Source of the DNA: Arcobacteraceae bacterium
Lineage (GTDB): Bacteria > Campylobacterota > Campylobacteria > Campylobacterales > Arcobacteraceae
Direction: 5' to 3'
Assembly: GCA_021107755.1 (NCBI GenBank)
Contig: JAIOSF010000014.1
Span: 1 to 64,000, forward strand
DNA: 64,000 nt
The notes beneath the pieces were generated by a model. The model saw only the letters and a program-made list of their open reading frames with translations, was not told the DNA's origin and did no database searches. How positions within the stretch are numbered: position 1 is the first letter of the stretch; the number at the start of each line of letters is the position of its first letter. A program made the translations under genes and the position numbers. Positions 47,395 through 57,102 of the stretch are shown here, in pieces.

Positions 47395-47461
47395 TAAATT
47401 TTCCAATTATATATTATATATGTAATTGTAGCAAATAAGATTTAAGTATAAAGTTAGTATA

Positions 47462-48040
47462 TCAGTATAATTGTATCGTATACTCATCTATGATGGAATA
47501 ATTTATATTATTTTTTTCTAAAATATTTATGAAACTTACTAACTCGAAAGTATATCTACTTGTTTGATTTTGAACTTTTGATATTACTTGATGTGACATT
47601 TTGTCGTATTCTAAATATAAAAATCTTTGTAAAATATTTGGTAAAATATTTTTTATATTTTCAAAAGATTTATAATAGTCACATTTCTTTATATCAAAGT
47701 TTTTAATTAGTTCGTACAACACTTTGGGTTCAATTGGTTTTAGTAATCTTTTCCTTTTATAGTTATTTTCACAATATTCACAACCCATGGAACAACTAGC
47801 CTCTAATATATCGCTTATAATTATAGTTTTTATTTTACTATTTGTTGATATAATTGCTTCTATAGTTTGTCTATATTTTTCTTTTAAATAATCTACTATA
47901 ATCACATCTATATCATCAATAGTGAAGCTAGTATCATCGTACAACTTGTTATAGAATAGATTCCAATCTTGTTCCATAGTTATATAGTGATTTAACAGTT
48001 CTTTTAGACTTTCATCATTATCTAGCAATAAAATATTCAA
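47462..48040 (-). CDS. Receiver-domain-like protein with a Cys cluster
   Basis: A 192-residue protein whose N-terminal 115 residues follow the response-regulator receiver plan: LLLDNDES (acidic pair D7/D9), D50 at the end of IDVIIVDY (phosphoacceptor position) and K101-P102 in LLKPIEPKVL. Unusually, the loop before that lysine carries C83-x3-C87-x2-C90 (SCSMGCEYCENN), which could bind metal or an iron-sulfur cluster. The C-terminal part (115-192) has no recognised DNA-binding domain. It is divergent from a small XRE regulator, with two inverted repeats between. I know no characterised family. Confidence 0.6.
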   Translation of the reverse strand: MNILLLDNDESLKELLNHYITMEQDWNLFYNKLYDDTSFTIDDIDVIIVDYLKEKYRQTIEAIISTNSKIKTIIISDILEASCSMGCEYCENNYKRKRLLKPIEPKVLYELIKNFDIKKCDYYKSFENIKNILPNILQRFLYLEYDKMSHQVISKVQNQTSRYTFELVSFINILEKNNINYSIIDEYTIQLY

Positions 48041-48065
48041 CTAAAATCCTATATATTGGTTTATT

Positions 48066-48133
48066 CTTATAAATTCTGTATAATATAATTTATAAGATGA
48101 TATTTTATTATACTAAACGATATATATATCGTT
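48066..48133. promoter_or_regulatory. Two palindromic operator candidates between divergent regulator genes
   Basis: CTTATAAATT (48066-48075) and AATTTATAAG (48087-48096) form a perfect 10-bp inverted repeat spaced 11 nt, with a TATAAT inside. AACGATATATATATCGTT (48116-48133) is a perfect 18-bp palindrome. They lie in the 127-bp gap between the receiver-like gene and the XRE gene and look like operator sites for the XRE protein or its partner. Confidence 0.5.
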
Positions 48134-48167
48134 GCTTAAATGATACTATTACCAAAAAGGAACATAA

Positions 48168-48434
48168 TTGCCAGCAAATAAAGTTGAAGATATAGAACTA
48201 GAATACTTAGAAAAATATGCAAATCAAATGCTCGATAAAGTTTCTAAAAATATTATTAAATATAGAAAGGAAAAAAACTTGAGTCAACTTGATTTAGCAA
48301 GAGCAATGGGATACAAAAGTGCGGCATATCTAGGAAAAGCCGAAATTAGAAAAGATAATCATCATTTCAATATCAAACAAATAGCAAAAATAGCAAAAAT
48401 ATTAAATATTAATATTGAGTTATTTTTTAAATAA
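48168..48434 (+). CDS. XRE-family helix-turn-helix regulator
   Basis: An 88-residue transcriptional regulator with one HTH_3 domain (about residues 26-86): IIKYRKEKNLSQLDLARAMG, the turn KSAAYLGKAE and the closing IKQIAKIAKILNINIELFF. An extra helical N-terminus (1-25) precedes it. The TTG start has AAAAAGGA at 48154-48161. It is divergent from the receiver-like gene, with two inverted repeats between them. Targets are unknown; autoregulation is plausible. Confidence 0.85.
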   Translation: MPANKVEDIELEYLEKYANQMLDKVSKNIIKYRKEKNLSQLDLARAMGYKSAAYLGKAEIRKDNHHFNIKQIAKIAKILNINIELFFK

Positions 48435-48529
48435 CACCAACCTCTTTTTCTCATATTTAAATAAATATATAGGTTTTTACTGTAACTTATGGTAAAATTT
48501 ATCATTATAATTTAAATCAAGGAATAACT

Positions 48530-49042
48530 TTGGAACAATACTATTTACCAATTCTAACTTTTCATGTGATAAGTGTACTATCATGGATGGCAATGCTTTT
48601 TTATCTTCCACGACTTTATGTCTATCATCAAGAAAATAGTGAAAAAAAAGAGTTTATAGAGATAGTCAAAATACAAGAGTTAAAACTTTATAAATATATT
48701 GGTGTTCCAGCAATGTGGGCAAGCATTATAAGTGGTATTTTAATGATTGTTGCAAATCCGACACTTATGAGTCATGGTTGGTTTCATGCAAAACTTACAG
48801 TTGTAATACTCCTTATTGCGTACTCTTTTAGTTTAGGCTACTATAGAAAACAATTAGAAAATGACACTTGTACCAAAAGTGGGAAATTTTTTCGAGCCTA
48901 CAATGAGGTACCAACCATTTTTGCTATTTTAATCGTAACATTTGTAATTATGAAATCAATTCCTATAGTATTTTCAATTGGGATAACTTTATTTTTTGGA
49001 TTCATTATGTTTATGATTATGAAACCTAAAAAAGAGATTTGA
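48530..49042 (+). CDS. hemJ: Protoporphyrinogen oxidase HemJ
   Basis: A 170-residue membrane protein of the HemJ (UPF0093) family that oxidises protoporphyrinogen IX in haem synthesis. Four helices are visible. The conserved His lies in LTFHVISVLSWMAMLFYLPR, with the LPRLYVYH motif following, and GWFHAKL carries the second conserved His. The TTG start has CAAGGA upstream and a TATAAT lies at 48506-48511. The pseB promoter overlaps its stop codon. Confidence 0.88.
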   Translation: MEQYYLPILTFHVISVLSWMAMLFYLPRLYVYHQENSEKKEFIEIVKIQELKLYKYIGVPAMWASIISGILMIVANPTLMSHGWFHAKLTVVILLIAYSFSLGYYRKQLENDTCTKSGKFFRAYNEVPTIFAILIVTFVIMKSIPIVFSIGITLFFGFIMFMIMKPKKEI

Positions 49043-49068
49043 CTTTAATCATTGTATTTATGTATAAT
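49039..49068 (+). promoter_or_regulatory. Promoter of the pseudaminic acid operon
   Basis: TTGACT (49039-49044) and TATAAT (49063-49068) are separated by 18 bp, close to the sigma-70 consensus. The -35 overlaps the hemJ stop. It lies 36 nt before the pseB ATG and probably drives pseB to pseI. A second TATAAT-like stretch follows 5 nt downstream. Confidence 0.65.
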
Positions 49069-49070
49069 AA

Positions 49071-50096
<1,026 letters not shown>

Positions 50097-51224
50097 ATGG
50101 ATTTTATACATTATGGTAAACAATCAATAGATCAAGATGATATAGAAAATGTTGTTAAAGTTTTAAAAAGTAATTATATTACAACTGGTCCTAAAGCAGG
50201 AGAATTTGAAAATGCTATTGCTAAATACTGCAATGTTAAATATTGTGTTGTTGTTGCGAATGGTACAGCAGCATTACATTTAGCTTCATTAGCTTTACTA
50301 AAAGAAAATGACAAGGTATTAACTACAGTTAACTCATTTTTAGCTACATCTAATTCTATATTATATGTAAAAGCAAAACCAATTTTCGTAGATATTACAA
50401 AAGATGGAAATATTGATTTAGACTTGTGTGAAATAGAGCTTAAAAAAGACTCTTCAATAAAAGCACTTTATGGAGTTTCTTTTAGTGGAAATATGCTTAA
50501 TCAAGATAAATTAAAATATTTAAAAGAAACTTATAATATCAAAATCTTAGAAGATAATGCACATGCTCTAGGTGCTACTTACAATGGGATAAAGGCAGGA
50601 GGTTGCAAAAATTCCGATTGTAGTATCTTTTCATTTCATCCTGTAAAACATATTACAACGGGTGAAGGTGGTGCTATCACTACAAATAGTAAAGAGTTGT
50701 ATGAAAAGATTTTAAGATTAAGAGGTCATGGAATCGTAAAAACAGAAGATATGAAACCTTGGGGATATGAGATGAGAGAGCTTGGTTATAACTATCGTAT
50801 TACTGATATTCAGTGTGCACTGGGGATTTCCCAACTAAAAAAGTTACCCTCATTTATAAAAAGAAGAATAGAAATAGCCAAAAAATATGATGAAGTCTTT
50901 CAAAATACAATTGTTAACCCACTTTATACCTTTAATGGTCACTCATCTTATCATCTTTATATAGTTCAAGTTGATTTTGATAAACTCAATATATCAAAAG
51001 AGGAATTATTTCTAAAATTTCATGAAAAAAATATTTCTACTCAACTACATTATCTTCCTATTAATAAACAGCCCTATTATGAAAGTTTGGGATATGGAGA
51101 CGAAAAAACACCTGAAATGGATAAGTACTATCAAAAATCTTTTTCTCTACCAATATATCCACTTTTAACAGACGAGGAACAAGATTATGTTATTAAAACA
51201 TTGTTTGAGATATTAGATGCCTAA
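50097..51224 (+). CDS. pseC: PseC aminotransferase
   Basis: PseC transfers an amino group to C4 of the PseB product, using glutamate and PLP. The 375-residue DegT/DnrJ-family enzyme shows VVVANGTAALHLASLALL, EDNAHALGATYNG and the PLP-Lys segment FSFHPVKHITTGEGGAI. The ATG follows the pseB stop directly and overlaps pseF by 8 nt, so pseB-C-F are translated together. Confidence 0.94.
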   Translation: MDFIHYGKQSIDQDDIENVVKVLKSNYITTGPKAGEFENAIAKYCNVKYCVVVANGTAALHLASLALLKENDKVLTTVNSFLATSNSILYVKAKPIFVDITKDGNIDLDLCEIELKKDSSIKALYGVSFSGNMLNQDKLKYLKETYNIKILEDNAHALGATYNGIKAGGCKNSDCSIFSFHPVKHITTGEGGAITTNSKELYEKILRLRGHGIVKTEDMKPWGYEMRELGYNYRITDIQCALGISQLKKLPSFIKRRIEIAKKYDEVFQNTIVNPLYTFNGHSSYHLYIVQVDFDKLNISKEELFLKFHEKNISTQLHYLPINKQPYYESLGYGDEKTPEMDKYYQKSFSLPIYPLLTDEEQDYVIKTLFEILDA

Positions 51225-51924
51225 ATGTGTAGCTATCATCCCAGCAAGAGGAGGAAGTAAAAGAATTCCTCGAAAAAATATTAAAAACTTTTTTGGAAAA
51301 CCTTTAATTGCATATAGTATAGAGGTTGCTATCAAAAGTAATCTTTTTGAAAAAGTTATTGTAACTACAGATGATGAACAAATAGCAAAAATAGCAAAAC
51401 AATATGGAGCGGTAGTTCCTTTCATGCGACCAAAAGAGTTAAGTGATGATTTTATTGGTACTGCTGATGTGATACATCATACTATAGAATACCTTGAAAC
51501 TCAAGGTGAACACTATGAGTATATTTGTACTTTATATGCCACAGCTCCTTTACTTCAAAAAGAGTATCTCATAGAAGGGTACAAAAAACTAAAAGATAGT
51601 GATGCAATAAATGCTTTTAGTGCAACCTCAATGTCCTTTCCAATTCAAAGAACTTTTAAACTTAATATTGATGGAAGATGTGAAATGTTCACCCCAGAAC
51701 ACTATATGACACGAAGTCAAGACTTAGAAGAGGCATATCAAGATGCTGGGCAATTTTATTGGACAAAGCAAGGGATAAAATCAGATGAGATAATGTTTGG
51801 AAAAGATAGTATCCCCATCATTCTTCCTAGACATCTTGTACAAGATATAGATACACTTGAAGATTGGAAACGGGCCGAACTGATGTATCAAGCTTTAGAA
51901 CAAGATAAAAATAATGTCAATTAA
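51217..51924 (+). CDS. pseF: CMP-pseudaminic acid synthetase
   Basis: PseF activates pseudaminic acid with CTP, the last step of the pathway. The 235-residue cytidylyltransferase opens with CVAIIPARGGSKRIPRKNIK, the nucleotide-binding motif, and has VTTDDEQIA and LVQDIDTLEDWKRAE near the C-terminus. It overlaps pseC by 8 nt and pseG by 11 nt. Confidence 0.94.
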   Translation: MPKCVAIIPARGGSKRIPRKNIKNFFGKPLIAYSIEVAIKSNLFEKVIVTTDDEQIAKIAKQYGAVVPFMRPKELSDDFIGTADVIHHTIEYLETQGEHYEYICTLYATAPLLQKEYLIEGYKKLKDSDAINAFSATSMSFPIQRTFKLNIDGRCEMFTPEHYMTRSQDLEEAYQDAGQFYWTKQGIKSDEIMFGKDSIPIILPRHLVQDIDTLEDWKRAELMYQALEQDKNNVN

Positions 51925-52843
51925 ATCAAAAAATATCCTTTTTCGGGCAGACTCATCATCTAATATAGGTACTGGACATATTATGAGAGATTTGGTTTTA
52001 GCCCAAAAGTATGCCAAAAAAGGTAATAATATAACCTTTGCCACACAAAATATAGAAGGTAATATTAATTTTAAAATTAAAGAAGCTGAATACAACTTAA
52101 AAATACTAAAATCAAATGATCTAGAAGAGTTAGATAAACTAATCAAAAAGCTCAAAATAGATATGATAGTAATAGACCATTATGAAATAGGTGAAAGTCA
52201 AGAAAGAAAATTAAAAATTAAAAACAAAAAATTAAAAATTATGGTATTTGATGATACTTACGAAAAACACTATTGTGATATACTCTTAAACCATAATATA
52301 AATGCTGATAAAAAAAAGTATAAAGAGAAAGTTCCAAAACAGTGCAAGCTAAAATGTGGAAGTAAATATACACTACTTAGAGATGAATTTATAAAAGAGA
52401 AAAAAAGATTAAAAAAGAGATTCAACACTCAACATTCATCATTCAATATTTTAATAGCCATGGGTGGGGTAGATACTGCAAATCTAAATATTTCTATTTT
52501 AAAAATTTTGCGTAAATATAAAAATATAAAGGTGACTTTAGTAACCACTTCATCAAATCAAAATTTAGCTACCTTGCAAAATTATTGTAAAAATAAAAGA
52601 TGGATAGATTTGCAAATAAACTCTACTAAAATTGCTAAACTGATAAGAAAAAGTGATTTTGGAATCATCACTCCAAGTGTTACTGCAAATGAACTATACT
52701 TTATGAAAACTCCATTTATAGCTATAAAAACAGCAGACAATCAAAAAGAGATGTATAAATTTTTAAAAAAGAAACAATACCTTACAATGGATAAGTTTAA
52801 CAAAAATAAATTAAATCAATTTATAAAAAAGTTACTACCATGA
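51914..52843 (+). CDS. pseG: UDP-sugar hydrolase PseG
   Basis: PseG removes UDP from UDP-2,4-diacetamido-2,4,6-trideoxy-altrose. The 309-residue GT-B-fold hydrolase has the N-terminal loop SSNIGTGHIMRDLVLA with its catalytic-type His, VIDHYEIG, and later ILIAMGGVDTANL and FGIITPSVTANELYFMKTP. It is about 35 residues longer than Campylobacter PseG (274). Two simple-sequence stretches (52208-52240 and 52421-52447) encode surface-loop segments near residues 98-110 and 168-178 and may account for part of this. AT content in these parts is extreme. Confidence 0.9.
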   Translation: MSIKSKNILFRADSSSNIGTGHIMRDLVLAQKYAKKGNNITFATQNIEGNINFKIKEAEYNLKILKSNDLEELDKLIKKLKIDMIVIDHYEIGESQERKLKIKNKKLKIMVFDDTYEKHYCDILLNHNINADKKKYKEKVPKQCKLKCGSKYTLLRDEFIKEKKRLKKRFNTQHSSFNILIAMGGVDTANLNISILKILRKYKNIKVTLVTTSSNQNLATLQNYCKNKRWIDLQINSTKIAKLIRKSDFGIITPSVTANELYFMKTPFIAIKTADNQKEMYKFLKKKQYLTMDKFNKNKLNQFIKKLLP

Positions 52844-53319
52844 GTACTATCTCCCTTATAAACTTCATTGACTTAACCTTAAAAGAAAAAAAGCTTATTT
52901 TGTCATGGAGAAATAATCCAAATATTAGAAAATGGATGTTTACAACAGAAACAATATCCCTAGAACAACACTTGAAATTTATAGAAACATTAAAAAATTC
53001 TAAAGATAAACAATATTTTGTAGTAAAAGATGATAATAATTACTTAGGAGTTATCGATTTTTGCAATGTCACAAAAACAAGTTTAGAAATGGGACTTTAT
53101 AAAAATCCAGAGGTTTCTAATGTTGGAAAAATATTATTAAATAGTGTACTACAACATGCATTTAATAGTTTAAAAGTAGAAACTATTATCTCTGAAGTCT
53201 TTGAAGTAAATAAAAAAGCATATGAACTTTATATATCAATAGGATTTAAACCTTATAGTAGTAAGATATTCAATAATAAAAAAGTGACATGTATGGAGTT
53301 AAAAAATGGAAATCGGTAA
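52840..53319 (+). CDS. pseH: PseH N-acetyltransferase
   Basis: PseH acetylates the C4 amino group of the pseudaminic acid precursor using acetyl-CoA. The 159-residue GNAT protein shows LSWRNNPNIRKWMFTTE, YFVVKDDNNYLGVIDF, and the acetyl-CoA-binding segment ALYKNPEVSN-like (GLYKNPEVSNVGKILL). It overlaps pseG by 4 nt and pseI by 14 nt. Confidence 0.9.
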   Translation: MSTISLINFIDLTLKEKKLILSWRNNPNIRKWMFTTETISLEQHLKFIETLKNSKDKQYFVVKDDNNYLGVIDFCNVTKTSLEMGLYKNPEVSNVGKILLNSVLQHAFNSLKVETIISEVFEVNKKAYELYISIGFKPYSSKIFNNKKVTCMELKNGNR

Positions 53320-54328
53320 TTTTGATTTAGAAAGAGATGGTACATTTATCATAGCAGAACTTAGTGCTAACCATGGAGGAAAAATCGAAATTGCCAAAGA
53401 GACAATAAAGGCTGCAAAAGAGATAGGGGCAAATGCTATCAAACTCCAAACATATACAGCAGATACCCTTACCCTAGATTGTGATAATAAAGATTTTATA
53501 ATAAAGGGGGGCACTCTTTGGGATGATAAAAAACTTTATGATTTATATAAAGAAGCTTATCTTCCATGGGAGTGGCATGAAGAACTTTTCTCATATGCAA
53601 GAGAGATTGAAATAGATATTTTTTCTTCACCTTTTGATAAAACTGCTGTAGATTTTTTAGAGCAATTTAATCCATCTGCATACAAAATAGCATCATTTGA
53701 AATCACAGACCACGAACTCATTCGATATACAGCATCCAAAGGAAAACCTATAATTATTAGCACTGGCATTGCCACAATTGATGAGATACAAGATGCTGTT
53801 AATATTTGTAGAAATACAGGTAATAAAAATATCATTTTACTCAAATGTACAAGTAGTTACCCTGCACCTCTTGAAGATGCAAACCTACTTACTATTCCAA
53901 ATTTAGCTCAAACTTTTAATGTGACAAGTGGTTTTTCAGATCATACACTTGGTTCAACAGCACCAATTGTAGCAGTAACTCTTGGTGCAAAAGTTGTTGA
54001 GAAACATTTTATATTAGATAGATCAATAGGTGGTGCAGATGCTAGTTTTTCCCTTGATAAAGAGGAGTTTTCACAAATGATAGAAGCAATAAGAGCTACA
54101 GAAAAGCTTTTAGGAAAAGTTGATTATAGTATGAATGAAAAGAAAGAAAAATCAAGACAATTTGCAAGAAGTCTTTATGTGTGTAAAGATATAAAAGAAG
54201 GAGAGAAGTTCAGTGAAGAGAATATTAAAAGTGTAAGACCTAGTTATGGGATGCATCCAAAATACCTTCACGACATTATAGGGGGAAAAGCAAAAAAAGA
54301 CTATAAACTTGGGGATAGATTAAACTAA
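53306..54328 (+). CDS. pseI: Pseudaminic acid synthase
   Basis: PseI condenses the hexose with phosphoenolpyruvate to form pseudaminic acid. The 340-residue NeuB-family TIM-barrel has FIIAELSANHGG at the N-terminus, YKIASFEITD, STGIAT, LLKCTSSYPAP, GFSDHTLGSTAPI and VEKHFILDR, followed by a C-terminal SAF (antifreeze-like) domain (about 285-340). It closes the six-gene pse set; the next gene has its own -10 box 18 nt downstream. Confidence 0.95.
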   Translation: MEIGNFDLERDGTFIIAELSANHGGKIEIAKETIKAAKEIGANAIKLQTYTADTLTLDCDNKDFIIKGGTLWDDKKLYDLYKEAYLPWEWHEELFSYAREIEIDIFSSPFDKTAVDFLEQFNPSAYKIASFEITDHELIRYTASKGKPIIISTGIATIDEIQDAVNICRNTGNKNIILLKCTSSYPAPLEDANLLTIPNLAQTFNVTSGFSDHTLGSTAPIVAVTLGAKVVEKHFILDRSIGGADASFSLDKEEFSQMIEAIRATEKLLGKVDYSMNEKKEKSRQFARSLYVCKDIKEGEKFSEENIKSVRPSYGMHPKYLHDIIGGKAKKDYKLGDRLN

Positions 54329-54345
54329 TATTAAGAAAAGTTTAT

Positions 54346-54351
54346 TATAAT
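54346..54351 (+). promoter_or_regulatory. -10 box for the sugar-modification module
   Basis: TATAAT followed by CACT lies 27 nt before the ATG of the zinc-ribbon methyltransferase. It could give the downstream module separate expression from the pse genes. Confidence 0.45.
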
Positions 54352-54378
54352 CACTAATACTTAATCAAAGGTTGTAAA

Positions 54379-55353
54379 ATGGCAAACAAAATTCAGCAAA
54401 CTGTAAAAGAACTCCATGAAAAAAGAATGAAAATGTGGGATGAAAGTATCGAAAATCATAAAAAATATATTGATTCTAGTACAGGTTTATTTTTAGATAA
54501 ATATACTAAAGAACGAGTTTGCCCTGTTTGTTCAAGTAAAAATTTTCTCAAAATTTTCTCAAAAGAGGGTGGAACTTATGTAAAATGTCTAGATTGCAGT
54601 ATGATATATTTAAATCCTGTGTTTAAAGATGAAGCTATCATTGAATACTATCAGATAAATCATACAGAGCAAGCTGAACTTGTAGAGTCAGACACCGATA
54701 ATTTTTATATTGATATTTATAATGGTGGCTTAGACAGTATTCAAAAAGCAACTTCAAGTATTTCAAATATTTTAGATATTGGTTGCTCATCAGGAACATT
54801 TTTAGATTTGGCAAGACAAAGAAATTTAACTACATATGGTATTGAACTTAATAAAGCAGAATTTGAATTTGCAAAAAATAAAGGGCATAAGGTTTTCAAT
54901 GATTTATTAGAAAACATCACTTTTGATACAAAATTTAATGCTATTACAATGTGGGATGTATTTGAACATATTATCAATGGAGAGTTTTATCTTAATCTAA
55001 TGAAGTGTTTATTAAATGAAAATGGTGTTATTTTTTTACAAATTCCAAGTTCTGATTCCCTTGCTGCAAAAATTTTACAAGAACATTGTAATATGTATGA
55101 TGGATTAGAACATGTAAATTTATATGGTGTAGAAACTATCAAAAAATTAGCACATAAATGTAATTTAGAAGTGCTAAGTTTAAAAACAGTAATTTCTGAA
55201 ATAGGTGTTATTAATAATTATCTGAACTATGAAAATCCATATATAGGAAACACTAAAAATAAAGAGTTTATAGCAAATCTTATAGATGAAAAAAAACTTC
55301 ATGAAACTTTGCAGGGATACAAACTCCAAGTTATTCTAGGAGAAAAAAAATGA
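54379..55353 (+). CDS. Zinc-ribbon class I methyltransferase
   Basis: A 324-residue protein with an N-terminal helical leader, then a C4 zinc ribbon (VCPVCSSKN and VKCLDCSMIY, about residues 52-78), then a SAM-dependent methyltransferase domain with ILDIGCSSGTFLDLA and MWDVFEHI. Similar zinc-ribbon methyltransferases occur in flagellin glycosylation and O-antigen loci and methylate sugars. The acceptor here is unknown. It overlaps the amidotransferase gene by 4 nt. Confidence 0.78.
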   Translation: MANKIQQTVKELHEKRMKMWDESIENHKKYIDSSTGLFLDKYTKERVCPVCSSKNFLKIFSKEGGTYVKCLDCSMIYLNPVFKDEAIIEYYQINHTEQAELVESDTDNFYIDIYNGGLDSIQKATSSISNILDIGCSSGTFLDLARQRNLTTYGIELNKAEFEFAKNKGHKVFNDLLENITFDTKFNAITMWDVFEHIINGEFYLNLMKCLLNENGVIFLQIPSSDSLAAKILQEHCNMYDGLEHVNLYGVETIKKLAHKCNLEVLSLKTVISEIGVINNYLNYENPYIGNTKNKEFIANLIDEKKLHETLQGYKLQVILGEKK

Positions 55354-56486
55354 AAATTTGTACAAAATGTGTAATGCCAAATACGAAACCTGATTTACAC
55401 TTTGATAAAAATGGAGTCTGTGATGCATGTAGATCCCAAGAATCAAAAAATAAAGAGATAGATTGGAAATCAAGAGAAAAAGAGTTTTTAGATCTAGTTC
55501 AAAAATATAAAACTCACCCAGACTATGATTGTATAATAGGTGTAAGTGGTGGGAAAGACTCTACATATCAAGTATTAAAAGTACTTGAATTAGGTCTCAA
55601 TCCTCTTTGTATATGTTTTGAACCCACAATTCCTACAGAAATTGGTCGTAAAAATCTTGATAATTTAAATAATTTAGGGGTAGACTTAATACATATAAAA
55701 AGAAATCCTATTGTGTATAAAAAACTTGCTCGTGAAGCATTTATACGAACAGGAGATAATGAATGGCAAAATCATTTAGGTATATTTACAACTGTTCCTA
55801 AATTTGCTGTAAATTTCAATATTCCACTAATCATTTGGGGAGAAAGTCCTCAAATAGAATATGGTGGTCCAGCAACAAGTAAAACAAGAAATACTTTGGA
55901 TAGACAATGGTTAGAGGAATTTGGGGGACTATTGGGCAATAGAATCTCAGATATGATAGGTGTTGAAGGATTAACCCAGAAAGACTTATCTTTATACACT
56001 TATGCAAAAGATGATGATATCCATAGAGTTGGAGTGACTGGATTATTTTTAGGATATTATTTTAAATGGGATTTAAGAGAAGTTCTTAAAAAATCAAAAG
56101 AGCATGGTTTTTCAGTCCAAGACAGACCAGTAGAAACTACTTATGAAAATTTTGAAAATTTAGATTGCTATAGTAACCACTTACATGACTATTTAAAATA
56201 TGTAAAATATGGCTTTGGAAGAGCAACAGACAATGCCTGTTTAGATGTAAGACTTGGATATATTACAAGAGAAGAAGCTGTAAGACTTGTAAATAAATAT
56301 GATGGTATTCCACCTAAAAAAGCTATCAAAGAATATTTGAAATATACGGGCTTTACACAAGAAGAGTTTGATAAAATTGTTGACTCATATATAAATAAGC
56401 GAATTTTTCAAAGAGATGAAAATAGAAAATTTATAAAAGATATTGATGGTTCACTAGTGCGTAAGGAAGAATATATTGTCAAATAA
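55350..56486 (+). CDS. N-acetyl sugar amidotransferase (WbpG/PseA family)
   Basis: A 378-residue protein of the WbpG/WbuX/PseA family. A zinc-ribbon N-terminus (CTKCVMPNTKPDL, CDACRSQE) precedes the PP-loop ATP pyrophosphatase motif VSGGKDST (about residues 69-76). These enzymes replace an N-acetyl oxygen with ammonia from a partner amidotransferase to give an acetamidino group. PseA makes Pse5Ac7Am in Campylobacter and WbpG acts on ManNAc3NAcA sugars in Pseudomonas. HisH- and HisF-like genes follow, as in the WbpG-HisH2-HisF2 clusters. Confidence 0.87.
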   Translation: MKICTKCVMPNTKPDLHFDKNGVCDACRSQESKNKEIDWKSREKEFLDLVQKYKTHPDYDCIIGVSGGKDSTYQVLKVLELGLNPLCICFEPTIPTEIGRKNLDNLNNLGVDLIHIKRNPIVYKKLAREAFIRTGDNEWQNHLGIFTTVPKFAVNFNIPLIIWGESPQIEYGGPATSKTRNTLDRQWLEEFGGLLGNRISDMIGVEGLTQKDLSLYTYAKDDDIHRVGVTGLFLGYYFKWDLREVLKKSKEHGFSVQDRPVETTYENFENLDCYSNHLHDYLKYVKYGFGRATDNACLDVRLGYITREEAVRLVNKYDGIPPKKAIKEYLKYTGFTQEEFDKIVDSYINKRIFQRDENRKFIKDIDGSLVRKEEYIVK

Positions 56487-57099
56487 TACTTTGGTAATCA
56501 TTGACTATAAAATGGGCAATCTTCGTTCAGTCCAAAAAGCTTTTGAAAAAATAGGGTGTAGTGCTATTATTTCTAATGATAAACAAGTCATCTTAGATGC
56601 AAAGAAATTAGTTTTGCCAGGAGTTGGTGCTTTTAAAGATGGGATGAAACATTTACAAGAACTAGAATTAATAGATATTCTTAATAAAAAAGTTTTAGAT
56701 GATAAAACACCTATTTTAGGTATCTGTTTAGGGATGCAACTTTTATCAAATAAAAGTTATGAGAATGGGGAAACAGCTGGGCTAGGTTGGATTAACGCAG
56801 AGGTTGTTAAATTTGAATTTGATACTCAAAAATTAAAAGTACCTCATGTAGGTTGGAATGAAATAATATTTCAGGATAGAAATAATATATTATTTAAAAA
56901 CATAGAAGATCATAAAGACTTTTATTTTGTTCACTCTTATTATTTTAAAGCAAATGAAAAAGTAACTATTGCAACTACTGATTATGGATTTGAATTTACT
57001 TCTGCTGTAAACAAAAACAATATTTTTGCAACACAGTTTCATCCAGAAAAAAGTCAAGCAAATGGATTACAAATACTAAAAAATTTTTGGGAATACTAA
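56476..57099 (+). CDS. hisH: HisH-like glutamine amidotransferase of the sugar module
   Basis: A 207-residue class I glutaminase resembling HisH. The nucleophile loop is GICLGMQLL (Cys), with partner His and Glu in TQFHPEKSQ; LPGVGAFKDGM is the oxyanion-side loop. It is encoded between the PP-loop amidotransferase and a HisF-like gene, so it probably supplies ammonia for acetamidino formation rather than for histidine. TTG start overlapping the upstream gene by 11 nt. A role in histidine synthesis cannot be excluded by sequence alone. Confidence 0.87.
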   Translation: MSNNTLVIIDYKMGNLRSVQKAFEKIGCSAIISNDKQVILDAKKLVLPGVGAFKDGMKHLQELELIDILNKKVLDDKTPILGICLGMQLLSNKSYENGETAGLGWINAEVVKFEFDTQKLKVPHVGWNEIIFQDRNNILFKNIEDHKDFYFVHSYYFKANEKVTIATTDYGFEFTSAVNKNNIFATQFHPEKSQANGLQILKNFWEY

Positions 57100-57102
57100 A
57101 AA

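Noticed and set aside
53506-53511. G-run of six in pseI as a phase-variation tract
   Set aside because: Six G residues is below the length (about eight or more) at which Campylobacter poly-G tracts switch readily, and the frame is intact.
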